Notes under the pieces: generated by a model | The model's input: only the letters and a program-made list of their open reading frames with translations | Database searches by the model: none | Told to the model about the DNA's origin: nothing | Assembly: GCA_014155875.1 (NCBI GenBank) | Contig: JACEFZ010018156.1 | Location: 186,001-250,000, forward strand | DNA length: 64,000 nucleotides | Direction: 5' to 3' | Source of the DNA: Cepaea nemoralis | Taxonomy: Eukaryota; Mollusca; Gastropoda; Stylommatophora; Helicidae | Position numbers and translations under genes: made by a program | Part shown: piece by piece, positions 24,101-39,100 of the stretch | How the letters are laid out: every line of letters starts with the position of its first letter | Position numbering within the stretch: position 1 is the stretch's first letter

Positions 24101-27100
24101 TGCAGTATAAGTGTAAGTAATCTGAATGTGACCAAGATCCAGTGTTTTCACACAGAAAGTTGTAGTGGCAAACTTTCGTGTCTCATCTCAACATTCTCTC
24201 ATACAAGCGCAGGGATAACATCTTGTGAGAATGCAAGGGCACTTACTGCTAGAACTTTAGATTCATAATGGTTGTCAAGAACTAGAGATGTCAGGCATTT
24301 CTTTCCGAAGTTCAAATCTGTAAATTAGCCAAACAGAAATTCATTTCAATTTGAAACATAAAGATACTATTTATATAGTAATCTGCAAACAAGAGGAAAT
24401 GTATTTGATAACATGTGACAAATTTATTTGATAATGTCATATGACTATGACAACTGACAAATTACTAATATAACTAAAAATGGCAAAACAAATAATTGAT
24501 GACGGATATTATGATGTCCTTGAGGATAGCAAGATGATCACGTAAAACAGATTGCCACAGACACCTACAATGAAGCAGCTTTTGAAACCGTCTGGCACAA
24601 GCTTCCTGAATGTGAATCAACCAGTCATGACCTTGTGTGTCTGATCAAGCCTAAGTAAACACAATTGTACACAAGTATTGTTGAATTAAACAAAATTGTA
24701 CACAAGTGTTGTTGAAAGAGGAGCCTTGTACATGCCTTCAGTCACACTGGCATATGGTGCTAGAGCCATGTTTGTATAGACCAAGTGGCACTCTGTACAC
24801 TGAACATACCAGTCGCCTGACTTCCCACGACATCTTTTGGTACCCATTTTAAGCTGTGATGACCCGGGAACCCAGATTAATTTTTTTTTTAAATTAACCT
24901 TGGTGTAGATTTGAACCCATAAACACTGAAACACATTTTAAAATATCCTCAGACATCACATTTCATGTCTAAAATCTTAACCCTAGCAACAGTTTTACAA
25001 TATCCTCAGACATCACATTTTGTACCCTAAAATCTTAACCCTAGTCAACTCAAGATAACAGAGGTGGACTCCAGGAAACAGAGGAAAACTTAGTCAACTC
25101 AGGTCAATAGAGGTGGACTCCAGAAAACAGAAGTGGACTTAGTCAACTCAAGACAATATAGAGATGAACTCCAGAAAACAGAGGTAAACTTAGTCAACTC
25201 AAGACAACAGAGGTGGACTCCAGAGAACAGAGATAGTCTTAGTAAACTCAAGAAAACAGGGATGAACTCCAGAAAACAGAGGTAGGCTTAGTCAACTCAA
25301 GAGAACAGGGATGAACTCCAGAAAACAGGAGCAGACTTAGTCAACTCAAGAGAACAGAGATGGACTCCAGAAAACAGAAATAGACTTAATAAACTCAAGA
25401 CACCAGAGGTGGACTCCAAAAAACAGAAGTAGACTTAGTCAACTCAAGACAATAGAGGTGGACTCCAGAAAACAGAGGTAAACTTAGTCAACTCAAGACA
25501 ATAGAGGTGGACTCCAGAAAACAGAGGTAAACTTAGTCAACTCAAGACAACAGAGATGAACTCCAGAAAACAGAGGTAGGTTTAGTCAACTCAAGAGAAC
25601 AGGGATGAACTCCAGAAAATAAGAGCAGACTTAGTCAGCTCAAGAGAACAGAAATGGACTCCAGAAAACAGAAATAGACTTAGTCAACTCAAGACAACAG
25701 AGGTGGACTCCAGAAAACAGAGATAGTCTTAGTAAACTCAAGAGAACAGGGATTAACTCCAGAAAACAGAGGTAGGCTTATTCAACTGAAGACAACAGAG
25801 GTGGACTCCAGAAAACAGAGGTAAACTTAGTCAACTCAAGACAACAGAGGTGGACTCCAGAAAACAGAGGCAGGCTTAGTCAACTCAAGAGAACAGAGAT
25901 TAAATCCAGATTAAATCAGAGGTGGACTTGAGATACTTACCTTGAAACAAAGCTAGACATCCTTGACAGTCACCCTTTTGGCAACCCCAGTAAGCGTGGC
26001 AGAATGAGCGAAGACACAGAGAGCCTGCAGGAGTTGAGAGATTGGTTCAACTGTATAATGCAAGGAAGTCTTGAGGTTTATATAATATCACAATGAAACT
26101 ACATTATGTTTCTACCACATGTCACCAACCACAACGAAACTGAGTTTAAACAAGCTTACTCTGCTGACCAGGGCATAGTGGGTTCACTTCATATGCCAGT
26201 CAGTTTTACTGAAATGTTGACTTCTCATCCTTAATTTGGGGATGTAAACTGCAAGCATCTCAGAACTCGGAGAGGGTTCACCTCATGGCCAGGGACACTG
26301 GTAAAAGGCAAATCTATACGCTTACAAAAACTCAGTCCAGTCTACTAACTACTAGTAGCATGTGTCTGGACTACACTGGAGTTCACAGCGAGCAAACTAA
26401 AAGACATCAACAATGAAACTGAACCAGTGATTTGTATTCAATGAAGACATTTATGTTCAGCAATGTATTCAATGAAGACATTTATGTTCAGCAATGCATT
26501 CAATGAAGACATTTATGTTCAGCAATGCATTCAATGAAGACATGTATGGTCAGCAATGCATTCAGAATGTCCAACCATGAATTTCCCACGCTGCAGCATT
26601 TAGCCTCTTCAGGCCTGGCACAACACCTAAATATGATCACATACAGGGAAATGAAGTACAGAGAGATGACCTGCAATATGCACTCTTCCCCCAACAATAC
26701 GAAGGCAGCTTTAACTGGTTCAGTGCTTCTGCAGCTTGTCTTGATCCAGATGTATACAGTAATACTACACACCTCTGAGATTCTTGAACCAAGGCTGAGA
26801 TCAACCCTATGAGAGTGCAGGGTAGCTGCTATCCAATTCAACAGCCAGAGACTAACATCCCTCTACATAACACTGTTACCTTTGCTCTGGAGTAAACTAG
26901 ACAGGTTAAGGGAGGGATCATGCTGCATGGGCAACACATGGCCTCTAAGCTCAGCCCAGGCTTTGTGTTATGGAGAGATAACTCCCATTTTGCAAATGAT
27001 CATCTACCAAGACGACAAGGTGCCAGCTACAGATTTGTTAGGTCACAACAGAAATGTTCTCAATTAAATAAACAACACATCAATGTCAAAATGGGTCTCT

Positions 27101-30100
27101 GTCAACATCCCTCCCAAGAAAACAAGTCACAACTGAAATCAAATGCTTGAGAAAGGCTGCAGGGATTTTAGAAGAGGCATACAAAATGATATCAGAAATA
27201 TGATAGGCATAATATAATTCCTCGATTTAGAGAGATAACAAATAAGACAGCTTGGACATCTTATGAGAATGAGAACCTGATCAATTAACAATAAGAGCAT
27301 ACAACCAAAATACAGATCTGGATATAGAACCAGAGGATGCCAAGGATACACAGCCAGAGGATACTAAAGTAAGCGGTGAATGAACAACATCAAGCATACT
27401 CTAATCAAACACAAACATGACGCAACCATAGCAAAACACAGAAAGTGTGGATGAGTAAAAGAGACACCCATCCACCTGGGGCTAGACAACAGACAATTTA
27501 TAAATATTAATCTCAGGAGAATCTGACAAAACATGTAAAGAAATAGCTAAAACAGGAAATCTATGCATGCAGCCAAAGAACATATTACAAAGAAAAATAT
27601 TAACAAGAACATAAACTGAACTAGAAATATGATGATAATTGAATGCTGGAAGATTAACTGTAACAAGTTCATCATGGTAGCCACATGTACAGTGTTCCAT
27701 AGAAACACCACTGTGACAACACCAAATATTTTCTACATACAAAATAATCCAACATGAACATGTAACCAATTTTGACTTCTTCTGCTGCTGCCTCCCATCT
27801 CCTAAAGAAGATGAAACCTCCATCACCTCAACCAACTCACAACCATCACTCAGTAGACGTGTTCATGATTGGCTGGATCCTGCAGCTGAAGTTGACTACC
27901 AGTTAAAGTACACAAACCCTTCCTTGTTGCGTCCTACAACATGCATGCTAGACTGCAGTGTTACTGTTCTTTGCTTCCCTTAAAGGCCTCAGTCACAAAC
28001 AGGTCAACTACTTTTGTACTTTTAGAGAAGTATTTAACAATTAGTCTACACATCTGCAATAATAATGAACCATCTTAGGAAAATGTGAAAGCAACAAATG
28101 GCAACGTACACTGTTGTGGTGGGAAGGTTCCCCCATAGACATACTGGAATCTTCTGTCTGGCATGGGCTGCATACAACACAGGCATAACACATGGTTCCC
28201 ATTTACTGGGCATGTGAAGTCTGGGGCGGCTGGGAACCTCTTTGCATCAGGGTCACCAACTGTGGCTGCAGAAGCACATCTATTTATTCATCTTTTACAC
28301 AAATACAATGAAAATTAGTAGTACATTCATACTGTTCCCTCTTTCTTCATCATCTTCTTCTCTTTCTTTTTCATAGTTTTCTCTTTCTTTTCATAGTTTT
28401 CTCCTACTCCACCTTAATTTTCTTCATCTTCATAGTTTTCTCCTTCTTCTTCTTTTCCTTCTTCTTCTTCCTCTTTTTTTTTTAAATTATTATAATTATT
28501 TTTCTCATCCTCCAACTTATTACATATTCTTCTTCCTCCTCATCTATTATTAAGTTTATGGAAATGCCCAATGTGCATTGATGTTATTCAACATAACATA
28601 TTTTTAAGTTCCCTATGGATAACAGACCTTACGTCAAGTGTTTCTATCATTTGTTATCTTTTGCATTTCCTCCGGCACCTTTTCTTTATTGTGTATGCTT
28701 GTTTTCACTTAATTCCAAAACAAAGACTATCTTCTAATGTTGTTAACAGAAAGTGTTGTGATATCTGGGACATTAGCCTTAACAATCCTATTGTCTAGAG
28801 AGCATCATAACACAGATGCCTTATCTGGGTTGATAACACAATCCATCTATGTGCACCAGCTATTTGCATCCTGTCTCTCCCCTGCCCATATGCAAGGATA
28901 TCAACTGCAAATGTCAGTATTCTTCCAATTCCTGGTGCCTCAATGCTTGGAATCTCGCTTGCGTAAATATTAAATAACACAGGTGAGATTGCAAAGCCTT
29001 GTGGTAATCCCGGGGTAATAATGCACACCTCTGAGATTCTTGAACCAAGGCAGAGATCAACCCTATGAGAGTGCAGGGTAGCTGCTATCCAATTCACTAG
29101 CCAAGGACTAACATCCCTCTACATAACACTGTGGATTAAGAGATCATATCTGACTTTGTATTTGCATCCTCAAAACCCAGTGCTGCTACCATTGTTTCCT
29201 ATCTAATCTGGAACCCCTCATAAATACCAAAAGTAAATGTTGCTGCTTTTTATCAGGTGTCTTTCTTTTTTGTATTTCTTATTGTATAATAAGTATAATA
29301 ATAGCAGAGGAGACAGCAGATTAGCTGAACAGTCGAGGAGACAGCAGATTAGCTGAACAGCAGAGGAGACAGCAGATTAGCAGAACAGCAGAGGAGACCG
29401 CAGATTAGCAGAACAGCAGAGGAGACAGCAGATAAGCAGAACAACAGAGGAGACAGCAGATTAGCAGAACAGCAGAGGAGACAGCAGATTAGCAGAGGAG
29501 ACAGCAGATTAGCAGAACAGCAGAGGAGACAGCAGATTAGCAGAACAGCAGAGGAGACAGCAGATTAGCAGAACAGCAGAGGAGACAGCAGATTAGCAGA
29601 ACAGCAGAGGAGACAGCAGATTAGCAGGGTAGCCAATGCGATGGATTATCAGGATACCAGAGGCAATGAAATAGCAGAACAGCAATGGCAACAGATTAGC
29701 AGACAAAAACAGTCAACATATTAGCAGAATAATTCAGGCAACAGATTAGCATTTTATAGGAAATAGTTTAGCAGATTTGCAGAGGCAACAAAATTGGAAT
29801 AAGAGGGTTGAGAGGAAAGAAGCTGGGTCACTCCACGTTGTGCTATGGCCTAGTGATGGCCAAACACTTCACAACCCTACATCTTCATTGTCCCATCTTG
29901 ACCGTTCACTAAAGCAAACAAGAACACCCATTCTGGACTTGGCACAGGGACGCCCAGTCTGTTTTATCAGTAACAACTATGCAAGATTTCCGCTACTGTT
30001 TTAACATTAAACACGGCTAGAAATATCAACAGCTTCTTACCAGTTGTGGAAGGTCCAGCTGTGGTAGATGGGCCAGGAACTGCAGCATTGCAACCAGTTC

Positions 30101-33100
30101 CTTCAACAGTACTTCCAACACAGTTTGAAGCTTCACAATTGAAATACAACATTAAGGTTCAACAAACATTTTTAAACAGGATTTTGTTAATTTTGTGTTT
30201 GAGAACAAGCAATCAATAACTTTGTTTTATATTTGTTGCTGCAGCTTGAATGTGCTGGCTTCATGGCTTAGAGGTTATGACTTTTCTCCGTAATCTCGTG
30301 GGTAATGCCAAGGAGTGAAGTTATCGAGGCTACCGATGCATCTAGGGTTTGACATAACAATAATATTTGATACCTTCTAGTTCTCCTTGCTTAACTGAAG
30401 ACCAAAACCAGCCACTGGAACAAAAACTCCACAAAGACTTTCCTCTCGCAAATTGACTTTAATATGTCAACGATTTTCTGATACTCAATCGCTCCACAAG
30501 GAATGTAATGTACCTGACATCTGACATACACACTGCTGAACACAAAGAGTGGCATAACGGACTGTTAGCCATGCTCCAGAAGACATGCCGCGTCCGAACT
30601 GGACGGCAGCCCAAGTCTAACTGATCTCTCAGTGACGTTTTCCGTGACGCTTCCGCGCCTGCACCAAAACGTCTTGCACATTTTCCCAATCTTGTTTAAC
30701 TCATGTTGTGCAAACTGTGTCTCTTAATTCATAGCCTGGTTTAGGTCTATGGCAGGTAACGTGATGACGGTGAGAATCAGCAGTGGTTCGAATCGCACCG
30801 GTAACTTACGGGGTATGTGAGCCGTCCACTCAGAAAGCAATGGCAAACTACTGAGCATAATCTTGCCAAGAAATCAACATACAGCTGAAAGATGCTGGTG
30901 TTGATAGCAATGTCCTGTAAAGGATATGGGGAAAAAAAAAAAAAAAAGCTTGAATGTATGGCAATGGTTTTTGCTGCAACTTGAATGCATGGTTTTTGCT
31001 AATTCTTGTTAGTTGTCGGTTCCTGGAAGGGGAGGCAAGGGTCAGCCAACATGGTGGTGGACACAGCACATGAAGTACACCCTTGCCATGAACACACAGG
31101 AAGTACACCCTTGCCGTGAACACAACACATGAAGTACACTCTTGCGATGAACACACTTAAGGTAGGGAAACTGGTGACAGATCCAGTCTTTAAAGCAAAC
31201 TGTGATGAAAGCAATGTATTGTAAAAGATCAAACTGTGTTGAAAGCAATGTTCTGTAAAAGATCAAACTGTGTTGAAAGCAATGTTCTGTAAAGGATCCA
31301 GTACAAAGTAGCTTTGCCAGTGTGTTACAGATAAGGGAAGCCAAGAACAGCAATACTGTCACAAGAGATGGGTTGGCTTGAGACTAGCTACAATACCACA
31401 CCCTGTAGCTACAATACCCCACCCTGTAGAAAACTATCTGCAGAATACAAGCAATCGTAAGCAAGTCTAAAAGAACAGGAAATAAAAGTAACTCAGCCAA
31501 CCAAGATTCAAGGAAGTTCTTCTCCTAGAAGAAGTAAGAATACATGCAGAAGAGAGACAGAGATTAACACTACGGGGAGGGCATGAAGGGAGCTGTAGAA
31601 GGTAGCAAAAGGCAGCAGAGCTTGGCATTCATTGGTTGAAGTCTAAGCTTCTTTGAGCGGTAATAAGAAGAAGAAAAAGAAAGTCATCTTATAGGTCATA
31701 ATAATGATGCACAAACATGTGGAACAAATGCTTCTATGATTTGCAACCACAGTCCATGGCTTACCTCCCTGCTGCACAGCTCCCGCAAGCGTGTTCTGTC
31801 TGTCTGCATAGCCCCTGCACTGTCTACAAACTGTCTGCGCTGGTCTAGAGAGATTCAAAATGTGCTTTAGAAACTCATTGCTTAAGATAATCAACAGTGT
31901 CTAGATAGTGTTAAAAATGTTTTCCTGTTTTATCTCAATGAAATAAAGTTTTATAGCTAAGCAAATTTTCAGTAACATTGTTTTAACTTTTTCTGAAAAT
32001 TCAGAATGGGGCACTGGGTTACACATGTTAAATATTATGGTAGAAATAAAAATCCCCGACTTCAAGAACAGACAACAGGGCTTATTTGGTATGTTCAAGT
32101 GGTGTGCCTTGATGATAAAATGTTTATTTCTGTCATTGTTTACTAGTCTTTGTGTTACTGTGGCAGTAAAATATATCTTGGTTAGAGTACAACTGAGTAA
32201 TATTATACTGAGACACACTAGGGTTGTGAATTCTAAGAATATAAAACCAGATGCATGGTAGTGAAGCGGTATTATAGGGCCTGGGAATGGCTCACCATCT
32301 CCTTGTGAAAGATTGCCCATACTCCCTGTGGAAGGCTGTCCAAGCCCTTGTGGAAGGCTGTCCAAGCCCTTGTGGAAGGCTTCCCATGTCCCCTTGAACG
32401 GCTGTCCAAGCCCTTGTGGAAGGCTTTCCATGTCCCTGTGGAAGGCTGGCTGTCCAAGCCCTTGTGAAAGGTTGTGTATACCTTTGCCTAGGTCCTTGTA
32501 GAAGACTGCCCCTGTCCCCATGTCCCTGTTCACCTTTTAACTAATTACCTTGAATTTCAGCACCTTTGGTTGCTAACATGAACTAGAATCTAGCTCAAGT
32601 GTTTGTAGTAAGAACTGGGAGGATCTTACTGAACGTAGTTGCCACCCTCTGTTGGCTGGCATTAAGCCTCCACACCAAAGAGCTGTCAGAAACCCTAAGC
32701 TGAAGGCCTGAATATAGTGGCCTGGTAAGAAGGCTTATGGTCCTATGCATTCTAACCCCCAATTGTTTGAGAGACTATGCCGTTTATGGATGTCTAGGGT
32801 CAGGAAACTAACTATTGCCAGTAGCTCATCAACAAAACAGTGGTCTATCATAAAATCCCACATCCACTTTTTCTCCAAAACTACACAAACTGATATGAAG
32901 CACAGCAGACTACAGACTTAGACTATACCAGTTTGTTGGAGGAATGGTCAATTAGTGAATCCTCTGGATTCTGCCAGTTGAAGCTCTCAAGTCCTATGCA
33001 CTGACATGCAGGTCTTGTGAGCCCTTAAAGTGGGTTGCATCTATCAGCATGAGGTTGGTGTAGAGGACCCCTCCCCCCCAATGTAACAACAGCATCTTCA

Positions 33101-36100
33101 CAGAGAACGTGCAGCAGAGCTCTCCCTCCCCTCTCCAAGCCCAGAAACCAGTGAGGTGTGCAGTGGGGTGTGCAGTGGGGTGTGCAGTGGGGTGTGCAGT
33201 TGGATGTGCAGTGGGATGTTCAGTGGGATGTGCAGTGGGATGTGCAGTGGGGTGTGCAGTGGGATGTGCAGTGGGGTGTGCAGTGGGGTGTGCAGTGGGG
33301 TGTGCAGTGGGGTGTGTAGTGGGATGTGCAGTGGGGTGTGTAGTGGGGTGTGCAGTGGGGTGTGCAGTGGGGTGTGCAGTGGGATGTGCAGTGGGGTGTG
33401 CAGTGGGATGTGCAGTGGGGTGTGCAGTGGGGTGTGCAGTGGGATGTGCAGTGGGGTGTGCAGTGGGGTGTGCAGTAGGGTGTGCAGTGGGGTGTGCAGT
33501 GGGGTGTGCAGTGGGGTGTGCAGTGGGATGTGCAGTGGGGTGTGCAGTGGGATGTGCAGTGGGGTGTGCAGTGGGGTGTGCAGTGGGGTGTGCAGTGGGG
33601 TGTGCAGTGGGGTGTGCAGTGGGGTGTGTAGTGGGGTGTGCAGTGGGGTGTGTAGTGGGGTGTGCAGTGGGGTGTGCAGTGGGATGTGCAGTGGGATGTG
33701 CAGTGGGATGTGCAGTGGGGTGTGAAGTGTGGTGTGCAGTGGGATGTGCAGTGGGATGTGTAGTGGGGTGTGCAGTGGGGTGTGCAGTGGGGTGTGGAGT
33801 GGGGTGTGTAGTGGGGTGTGCAGTGGGGTGTGTAGTGGGTTGTGCAGTGGGATGTGCAGTGGGGTGTGCAGTGGGGTGTGCAGTGGGGTGTGCAGTGGGA
33901 TGTGCAGTGGGATGTGCAGTGGGATGTGCAGTGGGGTGTGCAGTGGGGTGTGTAGTGGGGTGTGTAGTGGGGTGTGCAGTGGGGTGTGCAGTGGGATGTG
34001 CAGTGGGGTGTGCAGTGGGGTGTGTAGTGGGGTGTGCAGTGGGGTGTGCAGTGGGGTGTGCATGACCTGTACTGGAGCTTCACGTGTGCAGAGATACAGC
34101 TAGGATGTAACCAGGCCAATATTTAACATAGCACATTGGCTAATATTTGGCCTAGATTTGTTGTATTTCCTCCCCCAGTTTTTAGGTGTCCATTATCAAT
34201 GCCGGCTCTGTGGTGAAAGAGGTTATGAATGCAGTTCATAATCCTGCATACTGCATTCAAAACACAACTGCCGGTGATTTTTAAGAAGACTGCCTTGCGT
34301 TGGTTCCCAGACAAAGGTAAGAGTGCCAGTCGTTCAGAAAGCAATGGCAAACAACTGAAAGTAAACTTGCCAAGAAATAACAAACAGCCAAAAACCATTG
34401 GGTTGACTGCCACATCCTGTAAAGGATATGCAACTAACTTTTTTAATCAACAGACTCCAACCCAATGCCCAGAACAAGAAAAGAAACCAATCACATCATT
34501 AGCGTTTGCAATTTTCCTCTATGCTGTCCAGGTTTTCATAGACAGACTATTTCACATGCAGAGTATTTGAAAACTTTCGTTTCAGCATGTTTCGTAAGGA
34601 TTGCTATGATTAAGTTTTCCTTGCAGCCCTTCCCTTTATCATCTCAAAGTCAGGTATCTAATTATGCCTCAGTGTGTCTGAGTGATGCTGTGACTTGCAT
34701 TCATTAACCAGCTTACCACCATGAAAGTCTAGCTTCCTAGAGCTGAGATATCTAATGGCTTGATGAACTAAGTCAAGAAGAAATAGACAGTTGAAATCTC
34801 ACCTCAGTGCCGCAGTGCCAAAGAAAGGTGTGCCAATGCCAAATACTAAACCGCCTGGATTGTAGTTGTTGAAGTTATTGAAGTTGTTGGCCAGCAGAGG
34901 GGCAGCAGTAGCCCCAGGAGCGTAAGAATCATCCTCATCATCATTATCTGTGTAGTTGTCATTGGAATCACTGTTGGAATCTTCTCCAGGTTTCTTCACT
35001 GGATACAACTGTGATTACAGAGACAGGAATTGTCTGTTAGGCTGGTCAGATCACCATGGACAACAAAGTACAACTGAAATCATCACAGAAATAGGGCACC
35101 AAATTCCTAAAAGTACTGCAAATACTATACTCACAAACAGATGTAAGTACTGCAGATACTATACTCACAAATAGATGTAAGTACTGCAAATACTATACTC
35201 ACAAACAGATATAAGAGGAGATGATGAGATACAGTTGAGTATAGCACAAGAAACATTGCAACAACAGTTTTTCTCAATAAACTCAAAATACTTGAATGGA
35301 CATAGATTAACTCAGAATTTTGTGTAAAGAAGAAGGGATATCTATAGAATGAACACAGCATGAACTGTTCACACTTTTGAAATATTATAATCTGTGGCTG
35401 CTTCTATGAAAATGGGCCTGAATCCCAGATGCCCAATTTTATAGGGTTCAAAAATCCAGGATGAAGGAGTCAATTCTGGGTTCATTCTTTAAAAAAACTA
35501 ACAGGTGTTCATTTCATGAACTTTGCACACTATCTGTGTAGCTGTCACCCAAGATAAGTAGAAATAATGATGGTTCTCATTCCACTTTTATGAGACCATT
35601 CTATAATTTCAAATAAAGGAAAGTGTTATATTTCTACTGGGCGGAGATTGTTAATGCTTTTTATTTGTTAAAATTGTTAATGTTTTTAATATGGAAAGGT
35701 TATAGTTTTCAGTAGGCAACGTTGCTTTTTATTAAGGACAGTCTGTTAATAACTAATGATCAAAATATAACCCAAGAGATTACAGGAGAAGTGTGACATC
35801 ATCAGAAACTAATGGTCAAAATCCCACTGCTATGCTGGGAGTAAACACTGCAACCTCTTAGCTAGAACTGGACATCTCTCAACCACTTTCCTTCCAAATA
35901 CCAACATGTCCCAGTGTTTACCAATAAAGTTCTATCCCAGAAGTCAAGTTATACATCCATGTATTACCACAGCCCTTCAGGATAGCACAGAATATTAACA
36001 CTGTAACCACCTCTACGTGTCACAAGAAGCAATAAATGAGGACTGACAAGGAACTGTACTCATCCCATAGAAAATGTTAGTGCAAAATCCAATCAAACAT

Positions 36101-39100
36101 AAGAAAATCTAAAGAAACGGAAAGGAAAATAACCCAGCCAACATACATAATAGGACCTCTTCTCCTAGAAGAAATACAATACAATGCAGAGAAAGTCATA
36201 AGGAGTCTGGGCCATCGACTACTTTCAATTTTTAAAACTTCCTTTTACCAAAGAAAATATCAAGAATTAGAACCGGAATTTTGGAATTATGAATGAATTG
36301 GGAATGATAGCAAAAGTGGTAGGAGACATGAGATGCATTATAGCACAGGTGGTAGGAGACATGAGATATATTATAGCACAGGTGGTAGAAGACATGGGAT
36401 GTATTATAGCACAGGTGGTAGAAGACATGAGATGTATTATAGCACAAGTGGTAGGAGACATGAGATGTATATAGCACAGGTGGAAGGAGACATGAGATGT
36501 ATATAGCACAGGTGGTAGGAGACATGAGATGTATTATAGCACAGGTGGTAGGAGACATGAGATGTGTATAGCACAGGTGGTAGGAGACATGAGATGTATT
36601 ATAGAACAAGTGATAGGAGACATGAGATGTGTATAGCACAAGTGGTAGGAGACATGAGGTGTACATAGCACAAGTGGTAGGAGACAAGAGATGTATTATA
36701 GCACAGGTGGTAGGAGACATGAGATGTATTATAGCACAGGTGGTAGGAGACATGAGATGTATTATAGCACAGGTGGTAGGAGACATGAGATGTATTATAG
36801 CACAGGTGGTAGGAGACATGAGATGTATTATAGCACAGGTGGTAGGAGACATGAGATGAGTATAGCACAGGTGGTAGGAGACATGAGATGTATTATAGCA
36901 CAAGTGATAGGAGACATGAGATGTGTATAGCACAAGTGGTAGGAGACATGAGGTGTACATAGCACAAGTGGTAGGAGACATGAGATGTATTATAGAACAG
37001 GTGGTAGGAGACATGAGATGTATTATAGCACAGGTGGTAGGAGACATGAGATGTATTATAGCACAGGTGGTAGGAGACATGAGATGTATTATAGCACAGG
37101 TGGTAGGAGACATAAGATGTATTATAGCACATGTGGTAGGAGACATGCGGTGTATTATAGCACAAGTGGTAGGAGACATGAGATGTATTATAGCACAGGT
37201 GGGAGGAGACATGAGATGTATTATGGCACAGGTGGTACGAGACATGAGATGTATTATAGCGCATGTGGGAGGAGACATGAGACTAACATTTTGGGATTAA
37301 GAGGGTTCAAGACAGAGATGAATAATAGGGAAAAACATAGAGGGAGTTGTGGAAGAGAAGATAGGAAGGCTTGGCATGAGTTGGTTGAAGGCCTATGCTT
37401 CACTGGGAGAAGAAGAGGAAGATGAAACACAGGAAGAGGAGGAGTAAGAAGAAGATGATGGAGGAAGAGGAAGAAGATGAAAAAGGAGGAGGAAGAAGAA
37501 TCAAGTAATGTTTCTTACCATGTCTCTTGTGATTTTGTTCTTGCCTTCAAGCTCTTGTATGTCTGCTTCTGGTCGCTTCTTGTCTGAAATGGAAAACTAC
37601 AATCAGGTGTGCATTCTGTCTTTTATCATTATATTTAGTGTTGTGAATTGCCAACAAAAACAGGCAATATAGAGGTAATTCAATGACAGACCCTGCTACA
37701 GCAGGTGACAAGATTGCACATATACTGGCATATTGAGGCGAGGGGCTGGATTTATGATGATGAATTAACATCACAGCACTCAAAACAAGCCATGTTAGGT
37801 GACAAGATGTCCCATATACTGGCATATTGAGGTGACGGGCTGGATTTATGATGATGAATCAACATCACAGCACTCAACACAAGCCCACAAGTGCTTGGTA
37901 TCTCCAGCAGAAGTTTAAGGGTATGAATGCTGATTGTTTCTGTTGCAAGCTGGTTAGCTACACATTGGATGGATCTGTGATCATCTGTGATCACTGCGAC
38001 AGCTCCACACTCAAATCCTCTCTCCAACAGATACAATTGAAAAAAATTCATCAAGAGATGTGTCACTATGCATTAAGCTGTCATTTATTGCCTGCAGTAT
38101 ATTCCTTCTATCTTCCATGTCCTAATGAAAGGTGCTTTTGAAGCCAGCACCAGTCTCTATAAGAGATAGCCATTCATGCCACAGCCACGCATACTAAACT
38201 TTGGAAGCATGGACAAAGTCAGAGATTATAATCACTTCTGAAAATGAAGTATTAGCCAGCCATTCATTAATGCGGTGGCAGCCTTGATCTCCAGTCTCAT
38301 ACAGGAAGTTTATAACTCTTCATTCTGCTCGGTGATGACCGTGGCTCTCCCACTATCCGACCGAGAAAGCCCATCCTGATTTTTGATACAGATCCATCAG
38401 TGTATTTAGAGTGTCATCAACTCCCGCAATAAAATCTGTCACAAATTTATCTCCAGGTCTGCTCTCTTTATTGCTATCATGACACCCCCCCCCCTCGCCT
38501 CTTCTTGTTTCCTAGTGTCGTCTCTACTTATATGAAGATGATGTTTGCTAGCAGCCACATGCAAAAAGGTCTTGGCCTTGCTGGGATCTTATTGATACAA
38601 GCTGCAGCTTGCATTTCATTATCAGAATAGAGATACCATCCTTTATGCATCCCAGGATGATCTTTATTCTGAATGCACTGTAATCACTGGCACAGGGAGT
38701 CCAATGAAGAAAGTATACTTAGCCCATAATTGATTCCAGACAGGACTAATTGATTGTAGAACATGCTCAAGCATCTAGCTGGCCTGTGGCCACTGTTTTT
38801 ATTGCCACCAATCCATTTACATTATTGCACTGTCTTTTCCTATTATTCATCTCTGTATGAAAGACATGTTGTAATGGAACCTCAATCCCCCGGGAAGGTT
38901 AACCTGGTCAACAAATGCCCGCAGAAGTCGGATGTGTCGGCCTAACGGTGCAAGAACGCAGCTCTGCTGTAAACAGGCACAACGCAATCACATCCAAAAA
39001 AAAAACTCCGGATGAACGCAGAAGAAGAAGAAAAAGAAGAAGAATCTCAATCCAAAGTATTTCATTTTGTCCTGCTCAAAGGTCTGCCATTTTAAAGAAT

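Noticed and set aside
31901..32533. 210-codon minus-strand ORF
   Set aside because: Half is the ~24-bp repeat (LPQGLGQPF). The rest is AT-rich random-looking sequence with no domain, inside a CHFR intron.
33098..34119. Four overlapping ORFs of 189-321 codons on both strands
   Set aside because: They are translations of the 12-bp tandem array (CAVG, CSGV, HTPL, CTPH repeats). The period is a multiple of three, so all frames stay open.
36232..37425. ORFs of up to 348 codons over the 33-bp array
   Set aside because: These are repeat artefacts within a CHFR intron; there is no domain and no splice context.
38350..38470. Open minus-strand stretch [20 protein letters not shown]
   Set aside because: It looks protein-like, but I can assign no family or splice borders. 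A nearby [11 protein letters not shown] in another frame points to decayed LINE sequence.
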